Assembly (NCBI GenBank): GCA_022496805.1
Contig: CM040094.1
Span: forward strand, 14,097,501 to 14,161,500
Direction: 5' to 3'
Source of the DNA: Pohlia nutans
Lineage: Eukaryota; Streptophyta; Bryopsida; Bryales; Mniaceae
DNA length: 64,000 nucleotides
The stretch's first letter is position 1, and each line of letters starts with the position of its first letter. A program made the translations under genes and the position numbers. Below the pieces are notes generated by a model. It made no database searches and was not told the origin of the DNA. It was given only the letters and a program-made list of their open reading frames with translations. Below, in pieces: positions 1 to 10,820 of this stretch.

Positions 1-350
1 CCATGGGCTTATTTATGAGAGAATAATGAAGAAAAAAGTGGATTTTCTCAACCAAATCAAGCGAGGATTGGTGCATTGGAAAGCTACTAAAAAAGCGATC
101 TAAACTCCAAATTTGCGCTTCATTTCGGAGATTGTGGAAACATTGGCAAGCAAACGAAAATGGGCAGGAGTTGAGGTCGTTTTTTGAAAAGTGTCGCAGT
201 GCTACAGCGCCGCAACAATCCTGGCTAGCAGTTCCGTTTTTCCAAATAAACCAATTTTATTATTTTTTATTATTATTTTTCTTTCTCCTCCAAAAATTTA
301 GATGCCTTTTGGGCTGCCCCGCCTAGGCCCTCTTGATGTTTAAGGGTTAA
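1..350. mobile_element. TTAA MITE family A, 3' part (cut by window edge)
   Basis: This stretch ends in TTTAAGGGTTAA at 339-350, and its body matches the element at 15350-15761: both contain a gagaataatg/agaataatgg segment, then gtggattttctcaacc, then a decayed 'gcgc' and 'ttgtggaa' stretch. The left terminus lies outside the window. A TTAA border with GGG just inside is the piggyBac pattern. No transposase is present. Confidence 0.6.
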
Positions 351-434
351 ATGAGCTTCATTTCGGTTAACTCAAATATGATCAATTGAATTTGTCATTT
401 TAGAACCATCAATCCTTGGTACTTTAGGGGTTAA
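351..434. mobile_element. TTAA MITE family B, truncated end
   Basis: The last 70 bases match the right end shared by family B copies (atgatcaattgaatttgtcatttta, then aaccat.aatccttggt, shown here in pieces) and finish in TTTAGGGGTTAA at 423-434. The left half is missing. Other copies are at 1812-2041, 4040-4262, 51784-52026 and 59846-60094. Confidence 0.5.
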
Positions 435-520
435 TTCTCTGATATAAACTAAGTTGTCATTCGAGATGCTGTGAAGGACTTTGTGGCAGAAAGGAAATTT
501 TACAAAGGACCATTCTACCG

Positions 521-593
521 CAAGTATGTACCAAGTATGTACCAAGTATGTACCAAGTATGTACCAAGTATGTACCAAGTATGTACCAAGTAC
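521..593. repeat. 11-bp tandem repeat (TATGTACCAAG)n
   Basis: About six and a half near-perfect copies of an 11-base unit, TATGTACCAAG, lie head to tail. The open minus-strand frame across it repeats TYLVH-like units only because of the tandem array. From 594 to 1525 I see no gene. Confidence 0.9.
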
Positions 594-1525
594 GATGTTT
601 TTGCATCTTGGAACATTTGGGACGTTTCCAAGGGGCTCATTCACTAAGATGCACTGACCTTTCATTGAGATGAATCCAATGCTCATATTTGGTAAAATGG
701 TGGATTTTAGTGAAATTGATGCCACTGGAATCCATAACATTCTGTAATATCTTTGTTTCATACCCAAGTACCATACTCAATAATCCCAAGATTCCTAAGA
801 ACACCTTCCCATGAGACACTCGGCCCTGTCCTCACTAAAAATGGATGTTGGGTTTAGTGTTCAATGTCCTCTAAAAAAATTGAGAGTGGGTCCGTGAAAG
901 ACATTGGCCATGGTTTGAAGAAGCTACAAGCGTGTCCAACCTATCAAGCACTCAACCTCTAATCCAAATTCGAGTCCAAAACATGAACTAAAATAAATTG
1001 GAACATGAACTTGTGAGATTGGGCATGGGTTCTGTGCGAAGAGCCGGCCTAACTTTTCTCCAAGAGTCCCATTTATTATCGCTTTTTTCTATCTTAAGCA
1101 AATTCCAAAGTTATCAGATTAGATAAATTTTCTATAGTAGAGTACGATGTGCATGCTCTTTACAATGATTTTCAGCATTCTAGTATTTCTTTTTTGATTG
1201 CTATCAGTAGTAGAGAACTGTAACAAGGACAGTAGAACAATGAAACCCTGTCCCAACCATCTTTATGCTTTAGTCAGTTGTTAGTATTAGCAAAAATATA
1301 TTTAAAAAGATATGTCCAAATGCTTAGGAAATAATTTTTTCAAAAAGATCTATTTTGTATGGTAATAGAGTAATCTTAGAGAATACCTACAAAATTTGGC
1401 ATTTGTTGAAAAGAAATTTTCCAAAAAAATTATTATTTGACATGATTTGTCAATCCTAACAAACGGATACAATATATGCTGTAAATATTTGAATAAGTTT
1501 TACAATTAATGTTTTATTATTGGAG

Positions 1526-1573
1526 TAATATATATATAGTAATATATAGTAATATAGTAATATAGTAATATAG

Positions 1574-1636
<63 letters not shown>
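1526..1636. repeat. (TA)n microsatellite with TAGTAA interruptions
   Basis: A run of TA dinucleotides about 55 bases long follows several TAATATAG units. The IYIYIY open frame on the minus strand is an artefact of this repeat. Confidence 0.95.
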
Positions 1637-1811
1637 CACAACTATTTAAGGATGTTACGTAGGTCAACTATCTGAAACTTCATATCCATACCAACCCTAC
1701 TTTTATCTATACCATACCAACCCAAAGCTTTGGACACTTGAACAACACAATTTTGGATCTCTAAAACATGCCATTTTATTGATCACACTTTTGCGGCTTT
1801 AAAACATGCTA

Positions 1812-2041
1812 TTTACTCCTAAAAGACCAAGAAGCCAAATTGGGCATATGTTTCTTTTACCAATTTTGAATAGGATGTATGTGGACTTCCTTTTTTTCAA
1901 ATTTTCTTTTCACCAACATACACAATGTCTTTTATTGATTTTGGTGATTTAAAATTGGTCCAATATAAATTATATTTTTCACAACATGATCAATTGAAGT
2001 TGTCATCTTAAATCTATGAGTATGTCGTCTTTAAGGGGTAA
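1812..2041. mobile_element. TTAA MITE family B, degenerate copy
   Basis: It starts TTTACTCCTAAAAGACC and ends TTTAAGGGGTAA, a mutated version of the TTAACCCCTAAAAGACC terminus. The interior shares the 'caattttgaatagg', 'cacaatgt.ttttattgat' and 'atgatcaattgaa' blocks with the copy at 59846-60094. It is about 230 bp with no coding capacity. Confidence 0.6.
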
Positions 2042-2085
2042 AATGGATATGGCCATAATTATGAGTGGTAGTTGCATAAGTTTGA

Positions 2086-2290
2086 ATGCTCTAAAACCAC
2101 CAGCTCTTCCAACTCCGCACGTAGACTTTCTTTGTAGTCACCATAGTTGAGACTCAAAACCCCCTAATTTCACTATTTAAGCAAACCAATGGCATGCTAA
2201 GCATTGCGCAGTAGTTGGTTTTGGGTATCATCACGAGTGGAAATTAGTACCACATAGTGTGAACATGGGGGAACCTATATGTTGATATTG
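2086..2290. mobile_element. Family H MITE, truncated copy
   Basis: It begins 'ctctaaaaccacca' and continues with 'gttgagactcaaaac', 'aatggcatgc.aagcattgcg' and 'gttttgggtatcat', all shared in order with the family H copy at 55460-55857. The second half is absent. A family G element starts 22 bases downstream. Confidence 0.55.
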
Positions 2291-2312
2291 AGTCCCGGTG
2301 TACTTTCCTCTT

Positions 2313-2854
2313 TTAACCCCTAAAAGCCCGAGGGGTATTGGACAAAACATAGATGTGTTATAATATGTGCCTTCCATATGTTTGATGAAGGTTGGTTCAA
2401 TAGACAAAATGTAGAGTATCATCTTTACAAATTATCCATACGGTCAAACTTCCAAAATAATCTTTAGATCATTTTTTAATGAATTTAAAAGCATTAACCT
2501 TCGAAAATTTGTATAAATTATAATTTTCAATTTTAGAGTTCAAAATTTAGTACGATTGGTTAAAGTTGGGCTATCTATCGTAAACTTCAAAAAAGCAAGA
2601 GAAATGATGGAGGAATCATCATTACTTTCCCCAAATAGCAAATTTTGTAACACTAAGACAATGTTGAAGTGATCTACTTTGAAAAATTCTCCCGGGTGGA
2701 GTTTAACTCGGATTGCGATAATTCAAATTGGGTTGGAAAGTAGACTTGTTGTAGTATTTTAAAATATTTTTATTTTTTCAATTTTTTTGTTCCGGGCAGC
2801 CCGTTTTTTCCGGGCAGCGACCAGAAAATGGTCGCTCGGGAGCTTAGGGGTTAA
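2313..2854. mobile_element. TTAA MITE family G (542 bp)
   Basis: The element is bounded by TTAA at 2313-2316 and 2851-2854. It opens TTAACCCCTAAAAGCCCGAG and closes with GCTCGGGAGCTTAGGGGTTAA read in two parts, so the termini are imperfect inverted repeats. Just inside the right end is a small palindrome, GCGACC...GGTCGC. Related copies are at 30444-32168, 44517-45065, 45742-46290 and 46287-46828. No transposase is present. From 2855 to 4039 I see no gene. Confidence 0.75.
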
Positions 2855-4039
2855 AACTTGTATCCATTTCAATATTGAGGATAAAATTGTGGAAAAAATA
2901 AGCACTCTTTATGTAAAATGAAAGATAAAAATTCACAAAAGATATCATTGCTAAAAGTACATTGATTGCATAAATTGATACCCGATGAGAAACTAGAGTT
3001 ATCCGGAAAGCCAAGAAGGGGTAGCCTTGTATCCAGGCCTCTCTTTTCTTGCTTCTATTACATTTTCTGACATCTACTCTCACGACCAGCTAAGCTGCTT
3101 GCCTTGAGAGATCATGAGGTAGGCATGGCGGCACTCCAAGATTCCAGCGTGAGAACGCTAATTCAATGTGCGGGAACTTCTCTAGGATTGGGAAGGTTTT
3201 AGGTTCAAATCTTACTAACAGCGGAGAGCATTATGAGTGGTCGAAAACAAAGAAGCTCAAACTCATTTTTGCCGCCTTTCAAGCCAAAAAAAACCAAGTC
3301 TACTTTGTCTTTTCTCGTCTATTCTCTTCAAGAAAGTTTTTGCTCAACTTTACGGCATGAATCTTTTTCTCATCTCCAAATGCAACATGCAACTTTTGTT
3401 GAAAATATGACGCTACAGTGAGGTGATGACGAGGCTTCCGCCAAGGCACTGATGATAATTATTCTTGGAAAAATCAAAGGGGGTATCGTTATTCATGATA
3501 GCTCCATGACAAGTTGCAGTTAGTGACAGATCTTAAGAATGTCCAACTTTACAAAGAAATTTCGGCCCTGGCCTGGTAGTTATTATTCAATCTAATGTGG
3601 ATGACCCAATAACCAACGTGTACTATAAACCACAATATCTCCAACCAGTGTTCAATGAAAACTCATAATTCTATACTAGTACTAGATTTGCATGAAAAAG
3701 CTTAAAGCGTTGGTTTATGGGCCATCGACTATACCTCACATTTGAGCATGCATGGCCTTTTTCTGTCTCTCACCACCATAACATTCACTGTAGCAGAGAT
3801 TTTTTGGAGAAGTGCAGAAGTGGCGACATAAAATAAAATGGTGTAACGAAATATTTTAATATTCATCTATGTTTTGGATAGAACTATATTTTCAGCCACG
3901 CATTTGGGTGAGTTTCATTTAAAACTGACAAATATATTGTTTTTGAAAATTGGAACAATTTGGTGTCTTCACCCGTTTTTTCTTCAAATGTTTCCTTATG
4001 GCTTGGTGCACACCAATCATTTTTTGTGCTTGTGGCCTT

Positions 4040-4262
4040 TTAACCCCTGGCTAAAGGATCATAAGTCCGCCAAGGGACCTTGTGTTTTTTTAGTTGTTAA
4101 GAGTAAGTTTTATGTAGATTTTATTTTTTATTCAACATATGCAATGTTCTTCACTAATTCTATTGATATAAAATTTGGTCCTATTTAAATTATATTTTTC
4201 ACAATGTGATCGTTTAAATTTGTCATTTCAAAACCATAAATCCTTGTTCCTTCAGAGCAAGC
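4040..4262. mobile_element. TTAA MITE family B copy
   Basis: It begins TTAACCCCTGGCTAAAGGATC, an interrupted family B terminus, and shares the interior blocks 'atgcaatgttcttcacta', 'ataaaatttggtcc' and 'aaaaccataaatccttg' with the other copies. The right terminus has decayed to 'ccttcagagcaag', so the last base is approximate. Confidence 0.55.
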
Positions 4263-4486
4263 TCAATAGTTCGTCATTGTGCACCAAGTCCACATCCGAG
4301 ATGGTGTGAGAGAATTAGGAACTTCTCCAACAACAAACATCAAGCGTGCCTAGAATAAAGGTCATCAATCAATTTTACACTATTACTTTTGTCACAACTT
4401 AGGACAATGATAATGATGGAGAATAAGTTTACTAAGAGCAGGTCCAGCAACATTCTCTTTTTACTCACCACCGCTATTTTTGGTTG

Positions 4487-5058
4487 ATAACCCTTAAAGG
4501 ACCACAACTATGCTTCTCTCCAAACACTCCAAAATATCCCTTCTCATAAAAAGAAAAATAGTTTTTTTTAATCTAAAACCTTTTTGACCAATCCAACCGT
4601 AGGATATTTCAACCAACTTGAATTTATTACAACTTAAAAATTTTCAATTGTTCAGGGTTCTTCAATGGTAAGATTAAAAACTTCAAAGTTGGTTGCACTT
4701 CTTTTTTTTTGGGCTTGTTGCCCAAGTTAGAAACTTTCTGAAAATGCCCAAAATGCAAAGTTCAGTCTGAGATTTGCTAAAATGAATTTGGCAGTTGTGT
4801 ATATGGGGGCATTAACTCATTGTGTACAAAAATTTAGATGCATAGCTCATTGTATGAAAATTTTCAGGAGTTGCCCGCAATTAGGTTTTTCACCTTTGCA
4901 TGATTGTATCTTTTGATATATACATCATCTACGTACGCAAATTACCATCCCATCTTCGTTACAAAGAGTAGAATCACCACAAAGAATCTCAATCATTGAG
5001 GATCAATACTCATTGCTGACTGAACTTGGAAAATCAGCCTTGGTCCTTTAGGGGTTAA
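4487..5058. mobile_element. TTAA MITE, GGACC-terminus type (572 bp)
   Basis: The left end is ATAACCCTTAAAGGACCA at 4487 and the right end is TGGTCCTTTAGGGGTTAA at 5041-5058, giving an 18-base inverted repeat with few mismatches around a TTAA-type border. The interior is AT-rich and non-coding. The 45 bases after it (5059-5103) match the tail of family B, so this element probably landed in a family B copy. Confidence 0.7.
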
Positions 5059-5623
5059 ATACGTCATTTTAAAACCATAAATCCTTGGTCCTTTTGGGTT
5101 AAAAGCCTCAAAAGAATCACTGACCACCGCTATACTCTACTGTTGACCGCTCAACATCTTTCACTGTAGTAATAACTACAATAGTTAGTTGAGTATGGAC
5201 AATGTCGCTTTTGGACTCAAGATGTGAGGCAACTGGAGTACCGGACCATGTGTGCCAAGGAGAGAAGCCATGTCAGAGGATTGGAGTAATACCGTATCTT
5301 GATTCTTCCGGAAATGGCAGTTGGGCTAAAGGTGTTTGCAAAGTTCTCTTTTCAAGAACGTTAAGTTATGCGGTGGATTTTTCGATGCAGTTCTTTTTTT
5401 CTTGTTTCATTCGTGCATGACTTGGGTTTTTGGGGGGCGATACATATCGTACTCTCTGATAGATTTGGACCTATGTAGCCACATCCTTCCAAATATTCTC
5501 TCTTGAGATGACAAGAATGTTTACTGTTCCAAATTTAAAATAAAAAATTAAATTGGCGTTGTGCACGACCTTGTTGGAACACTATTTCCTCTATGAATGA
5601 ATAGTGTTTTCAACCAAAAATGA

Positions 5624-5663
5624 TTTTATTTTTATTTTTATTTTTATTTTTATTTTTATTTTT
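5624..5663. repeat. (TTTTTA)n short tandem repeat
   Basis: Six to seven copies of TTTTTA occur in a row. The rest of 5104-6028 is AT-rich spacer without recognisable genes. An open frame at 5202-5420 has no features I recognise. Confidence 0.8.
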
Positions 5664-6028
5664 TGTTTGGTCGAAACATTATCTTAAAGTAATAGATTAA
5701 TATTTATTCCAATGTTGTTTTGATAAAATTATTGGTAGTTTTACAAGATACAATTATCCCCATAGTGCTTAAATGGCAAGACAAGGCGTTTTTTTGAGTT
5801 ATAAGTACTCATTCAACGAAACGTTAGAATTTCATATTTTTGAGAGAAATCCATAGATTTGTACACTTGTGGATAGTAGATATGGTACACTTGGATCTTA
5901 CACTTGTAGATAATAGAAATCTATGAAATGCATTGAGCTTAAAAAAGTGTATCGAGGAAATCTACAAGTTGTGTTGATTTTCAATATCTACAAAATTTGT
6001 TGATTTACAAAAGAGATTTTACAAAATA

Positions 6029-6248
6029 GTTCACTCCAAATACTTAAAAGGTGTGAAAGATTTTGGTGGTCTATCATTGTTATGTGTGTAAGAGGTGTGG
6101 AAGAGCTTGATGGTCTTCAAAAGTTTTTTAGCTCCTTTCTTAATGCTAAAAAACTTTTGAAGATCACCAAGTTCTTACACACGTCTTACACACCTAATAA
6201 TGATAGACCACCAAGATTTTCCACGCCTTTTAACTATGTGGAGTGAAC
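6029..6248. mobile_element. Hairpin MITE, 220 bp, near full-length palindrome
   Basis: GTTCACTCC at 6029 is mirrored by GGAGTGAAC ending at 6248, and the two arms match along almost their whole length: 'ttggtggtctatcatt' against 'aatgatagaccaccaa', and 'cttcaaaagttttttagc' against its complement. The central loop is about 15 bases. ATA flanks both ends and may be a 3-bp target duplication. RNA from it would fold into one long stem. The superfamily is not clear. Confidence 0.75.
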
Positions 6249-6891
6249 ATATAAAAGTATAATAAAAAAAAATATGGTATCTTTTTCAAAATTTGATGGA
6301 CTTTATAGATAACTCTATTGCCAACAAAAATGCAAGATTAGTTGTACTTAATTCTTTAGTGCTCAAGTGACCACATTTTGGTCTTGATGTTGTCAAAAAC
6401 ACGAATAACAAGAAAATCCATGATGAATTGGATTTTGAATTGTGAAGTTCAGATTATGAGCGTTATAATACACATATTTTTTAAAAAGAAAATTTCAATT
6501 TGAAGTTCTACAACCATCAAAATATCTATGAAAAAAACGCAAAATACTGTAAATACTTGAAAATAGAGTAAATAATTATAAATACAACACATGTACTATG
6601 TAGTATTTCTTGTGTTTGGAAGTTTGGTGTCTAGTTTTATTTTTTTGGATTGTGTTCTCTTGTTCATGTTCCATTAGTGTATATATTCCGATCTTGATCC
6701 ATGTACCAACTCCTTTCATATTTTAACACATAATTTTTTGTCCTAAACCGTATATAGATAAGTCACTCTCACTTGTAAAATTCACAATAATTATATGTGA
6801 GTCCCGACCGTTCTTAACATGAAAGATTGCAACACATACGTGTTGCGAAACATCTTTACTTTCATTTTAGAAAATTCAACCCAATTTCTAT

Positions 6892-9072
6892 TTAATCCTT
6901 TAGTGCGCCAACGTCCATACAGTCGTCAACACAAGTGTTCGAACAACGAGTGATATTCCCGAAATAGAAAGAACAGTGATCAAAAAGTCAACATGTAGGG
7001 GATTTTTTGGCTTGCATTAATGACAAAGAACACATGGCATCTAATTAGCAGCATATCTTTCGAAATTAGCCACATGGAAGCTCTCCAAAACGAAATATCT
7101 GTAGGTGGTGTGTACAACTTAATATGCACACAAGTTGTGCACACCACCACCATCTCAATGCTAACATTGCTTTCAAGATTTCATGTGCAACAACTTTCAG
7201 AGTTTGAGAGAGGTTTCCAGTGACTCATAATGTCTCCTAGGAGATGTGAGAGTGAGAGAAAGGTGGTTTTGGAGATGCACAAGCGAGGTAGTTCCTATGG
7301 TCAAATTTCAGCACTGTTGGGTGTTCCTCGAAGTACTTGCAGTGATATAGTACGAAGATTTGGTAAGAGAGTAAGTGTGAAAGACAAAATTTCACTTGGT
7401 AGACCTTGAATTCTTGATGAGCGTGATAATCGTGATATTGTGAGGAAGTTAAACAATCAAAGTACTAGTACTGCTGCAGCTATAGGAAGAGAGTTAAGGT
7501 CTATGGGCATGCAATTGAGTGATGATACAATTAGAAGGAGTCTTCAAAGGCAAGGCCTGCAAGCATATGTGAAGGTCAAGAAGCCACTTTTGACTAAGAA
7601 GCATCGAGCACGACGTTTTCAATGGGCAAAGAAGTGTAATCGTTTCACTTGGGAAGATTGGAGTTTTGTCATCTTCTCTGATGAGTCAAAATTCAACCTC
7701 TTTGGCTCAGATGGACGGCAATATTGTTGGAGAAAGAGTGGAGAAAGTCTTTTAGAGCAGCATGTGCAATGTACAGTTAAATATAGGGGAGGAAGTATAA
7801 TGGTTTGGGGTTGCATGAGTTGGGAAGGAATTGGTAAGCTTCATTTGATTGAAGGGAAGATGGATAGATACATATATCGAGAGATTTTGGAGACAAAACT
7901 TGTGGAGACTATACGCATGCAAGGTTTAGAGGAAGAGAGCGTCATTTTTCAGCACGATAATGATCCAAAACATACTGCAAATTATGTTGTAGATTGGTTG
8001 TTTGCACAGAAGTTCAAGCTTATTTGGCATCCACCACAATCTCCCGACCTCAATCCTATAGAACACCTTTGGAATGAAGTAGATCGTCGCATGAGAAGGT
8101 CTCAGAGGAAACCTACTAGCAAGAGTGATTTATGGGAGAAGATACAAGAAATTTGGTATAGTATTGAAGTTGATGTTGTTAGGAAGTTGATATGCTCTAT
8201 GCCTCAACGAGCTATTGATGTTTATAAAGCAAAAGGTGGCTATACTGCGTGGTAGTCATTTGGATTGCTTAGACATTGCATTCTTGAGTTGTAAAGTCAT
8301 TTTGTAGCTTGTACTTTCATTTTATACAAGTAATGCACAATGTTTCTAGTTCTTGCAAAAAGAATTGTACATCTTAGTTGTATATTTGAATTAAACTAAT
8401 TTTTTTGGGTTTACATTTCAACTTCAAAAGTTGTACTATATATTTGTTGCAACTATATGCTCTTATACACTTTTACATTCAAATTTATGATGTAATTTGT
8501 AAGAATGGTAGCAAATTCTTTCAATTAGCTTCCTCTGTACGACTATTTATGCTAGCTATTGTATATTGGACGAAGAACATATTAAAATTGTTTGATGTCC
8601 ATCCAAATTGGACAGTTTTCATCCACCAATTTTTTTAAAAACATTTGTGTAAGTTGACTATCCTTTGTTCGGTGTGCATCTTCAAAATAGGTTATTATGA
8701 TTTTTGGAAAAATAACACAATTGGTTTATGTCAAGTTTCATTCTTAGTTCAAAAAGTGAGGCCTTAGACATGATTTTCCAAAATAATTAGAATCAATAAT
8801 GGAAACCATACCATTGCGTAGTGCATGTTATTCCAATTTTTTCCAATTTTTATGTGTTCATTTGCGATTTTAAGTTGAATTTCAAGAGAAAACCTTGCAA
8901 ATTTATTTTAAAATTATTAATAAAAAAATATGATACATCTAATCGTACAGACGTGATCTCCACATTGGCATTTACAAATTATCTTTGTACAACAACTCAA
9001 TTTTTGGTTTCCATTAAACATTTTTTAGCACTTCTATGAAAACAATGTTCAATTGGGATGTTAAAAGGTTAA
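6892..9072. mobile_element. TTAA (piggyBac-like) family D element split by a Tc1-type transposon
   Basis: The left terminus TTAATCCTTTAGTGCGCC (6892) and the right terminus GATGTTAAAAGGTTAA (to 9072) match family D copies at 28857, 47791 and 54240. The right arm from about 8597, including 'tcaagtttcattcttagttc' and 'ggaaaccatacca', aligns with those copies. Only about 40 bases of left arm are seen before unrelated sequence containing a Tc1 transposase begins. I infer that the transposase-bearing DNA (about 6930-8597) was inserted into a family D MITE. The exact borders of the insert and its own inverted repeats were not resolved. Confidence 0.6.
7230..8255 (+). pseudogene. Tc1/mariner transposase, DD34E type, one in-frame stop
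   Basis: From ATG at 7230 the frame reads 341 codons to TAG, the usual length of a Tc1 transposase, and is broken once by TGA at codon 60 (7407-7409), just after an LGRP motif. Family members usually have Arg next, so CGA to TGA is the likely change. The N-terminal part looks like the paired helix-turn-helix DNA-binding region (residues about 5-110, including YGQISALLGVPRST). The catalytic domain shows the first Asp in FSDESKFNLFG, the second in FQHDNDPKHTA, and the Glu in SPDLNPIEHLW, with exactly 34 residues between the last two. The enzyme would act in the nucleus by cut-and-paste at TA sites. Apart from the stop codon it is intact, which suggests recent activity. Translation from the GTG at 7440 would lack the DNA-binding half. 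Confidence 0.93.
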
Positions 9073-10309
9073 CTTTGAAGTCACACACCCTCCAAAATCT
9101 CATTATTTTTTGAGTGTGCATTATACGGTTCAAAGACATACTATGTTTTTCCAATCCCACTATCAAATGATTCTCTAATTTTGGAAAAATGTGTGCACTA
9201 CAGTTGAGAATACAATTGTATAGTTACTTTTTAATTTCATCCATTCTATTTTTGGTAGTATCAATCATAGTGGAAAAAACCAATGAAAACAGGTGAACCT
9301 AGTGGGTTCACCCCTAACCATCCCGACATCCATATTTTGAACGTTTTTTGGGGTACATTCACCTTCAAAGAGCTATGACTTTTGCAAAAAGTGTCCGATT
9401 TTGATGAAATATTAAAATAAAATAAAAACCCCTCATGATGTATGAAATGAGTGGTAAAAAATTCAGATCAATCCAAGGTGTTTTGAATTTTTGGTGATCA
9501 TTTAAAAGTAGGGGTGTTTTTTTGGACAATTTTTATGCATTTTGATAGCTGCAACTTCAAATGCTTGTATCTCCTTCATCCTATGTCCGTTTTCAATAAT
9601 AAAAAAAAGATTTGGTTTGGATTTTCCTTGAAGTCTAGTTTTCATGGTAAAATTTTCATGTCAATCCATATTGTTTTGAATGTTCGGGAGTCATCTTAGT
9701 GCACGGGTCTAGTTTGGACACTTTTTTCTTTTTGGGTCAAACCAGTCACTTTTAGGGTTACTTTTTGACATTGCGAGGCCATTTTAGGTCACATTAATTT
9801 TTTTATGAGTTTTTTTTGGTACCCATGTGTTTATATGATGATTTTGAACTACTTTATTGTTTAATTTTTTTTCATTTGAGTAATATTGAAAACAAATTTC
9901 ACCTCTAACTGTGCTGTTAGGAAAATTTCAGCATCCTTTTTTAATACTAAAACACTATGATTTTGCAATCTATATGGCCAAATGACTTCAAATTTGATCC
10001 ACATGATTTACAACATGTATATTACAAAATTGTATGGTTGAGATTCCTATACCTCACTTACATTTAGACTTATAACACATCAAAAGCAATGATGTTTTTA
10101 AGCTCAAAAAGAATCACTTCATAGTCAATGGTTTGGTTACATGTCTTTAAATTTTCATTCTGTATATAATCATCTCATACAAATTTTTCCAATAGAGCAT
10201 ATTCAAAAGAATAAGTCTTCAGTGATGACATATGTATAGACATACTCTATTGATCTTTCAACTTTTGACTTTGCTCTTTCTATATATCAAAAATCTCGTA
10301 CAATAAATC
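9073..10309. other. AT-rich spacer, no gene seen
   Basis: There are no convincing open frames, terminal repeats or RNA genes. A 61-codon frame at 9514 has ordinary spacer composition. Confidence 0.6.
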
Positions 10310-10819
10310 TTAATCTGTATATCCAAAAGGGATGTTTGAGTAATTGTAACGTAGAGCCTCACTCTTTAGATTTGCAACTTGAGTTGCCTCACTTTCACTT
10401 GGATTTGCAACTAGAATTGTCTCGCTCTCATTTGGATTTGCAACTAGAATTGCCTTGCGCTCGCTTGGATCCGCATTTAAAGTTGCCTTGTACTTACTTG
10501 GATTTGCAAGTTCTAGAATTGCCTCGCTCTTGCTTGGATTTGAAAGTTCTAGAATTGCCCCGCTCTTGCTTGGATTTGAAAGTTCTAGGGTTGCTTCACT
10601 CTTTCTTGAATTTGCAACACGATTTCCTCTAGATGTTATTGTCATTTTCTTTTTCAGTGAGTGAATTGCTTTATCCTCTTTTTCTATCCTAGATGGCACA
10701 CAAGAGTTCTTCTTCGAATTCTGACCTAAATTTAAAGAACGACCCCCACTATGAAGCTTGAAGTCAATCTTTTCTTGACCTGTCAATGGATACTCATAGT
10801 CATGTCTTTGTAACTCCAT
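10310..10819 (-). CDS. Possible C-terminal part of the PLATZ gene, or separate downstream ORF
   Basis: This 169-codon frame starts 1 base after the stop of the PLATZ ORF (TAGTATG) in another frame, on the same strand. It opens with a basic, hydrophilic stretch (KKKMTITSRGNR), then a tandem array of about 16-residue units of the form NPSKSEAILEL repeated five to seven times, and ends NIPFGYTD. PLATZ proteins often carry a basic tail after the zinc-binding domain, so this may be the natural C-terminus moved out of frame by an indel, or joined by a short intron I could not define. It could also be unrelated. The array is a 48-base tandem DNA repeat (about 10370-10600), a likely hotspot for length change. 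Confidence 0.45.
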   Translation of the reverse strand: MELQRHDYEYPLTGQEKIDFKLHSGGRSLNLGQNSKKNSCVPSRIEKEDKAIHSLKKKMTITSRGNRVANSRKSEATLELSNPSKSGAILELSNPSKSEAILELANPSKYKATLNADPSERKAILVANPNESETILVANPSESEATQVANLKSEALRYNYSNIPFGYTD

Positions 10820-10820
10820 A

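Noticed and set aside
521..593. Possible CRISPR-like array
   Set aside because: An 11-base unit repeats head to tail without spacers, so it is a simple tandem repeat.
1456..1641. Open frame rich in Ile-Tyr repeats on the minus strand
   Set aside because: It is the translation of a (TA)n microsatellite.
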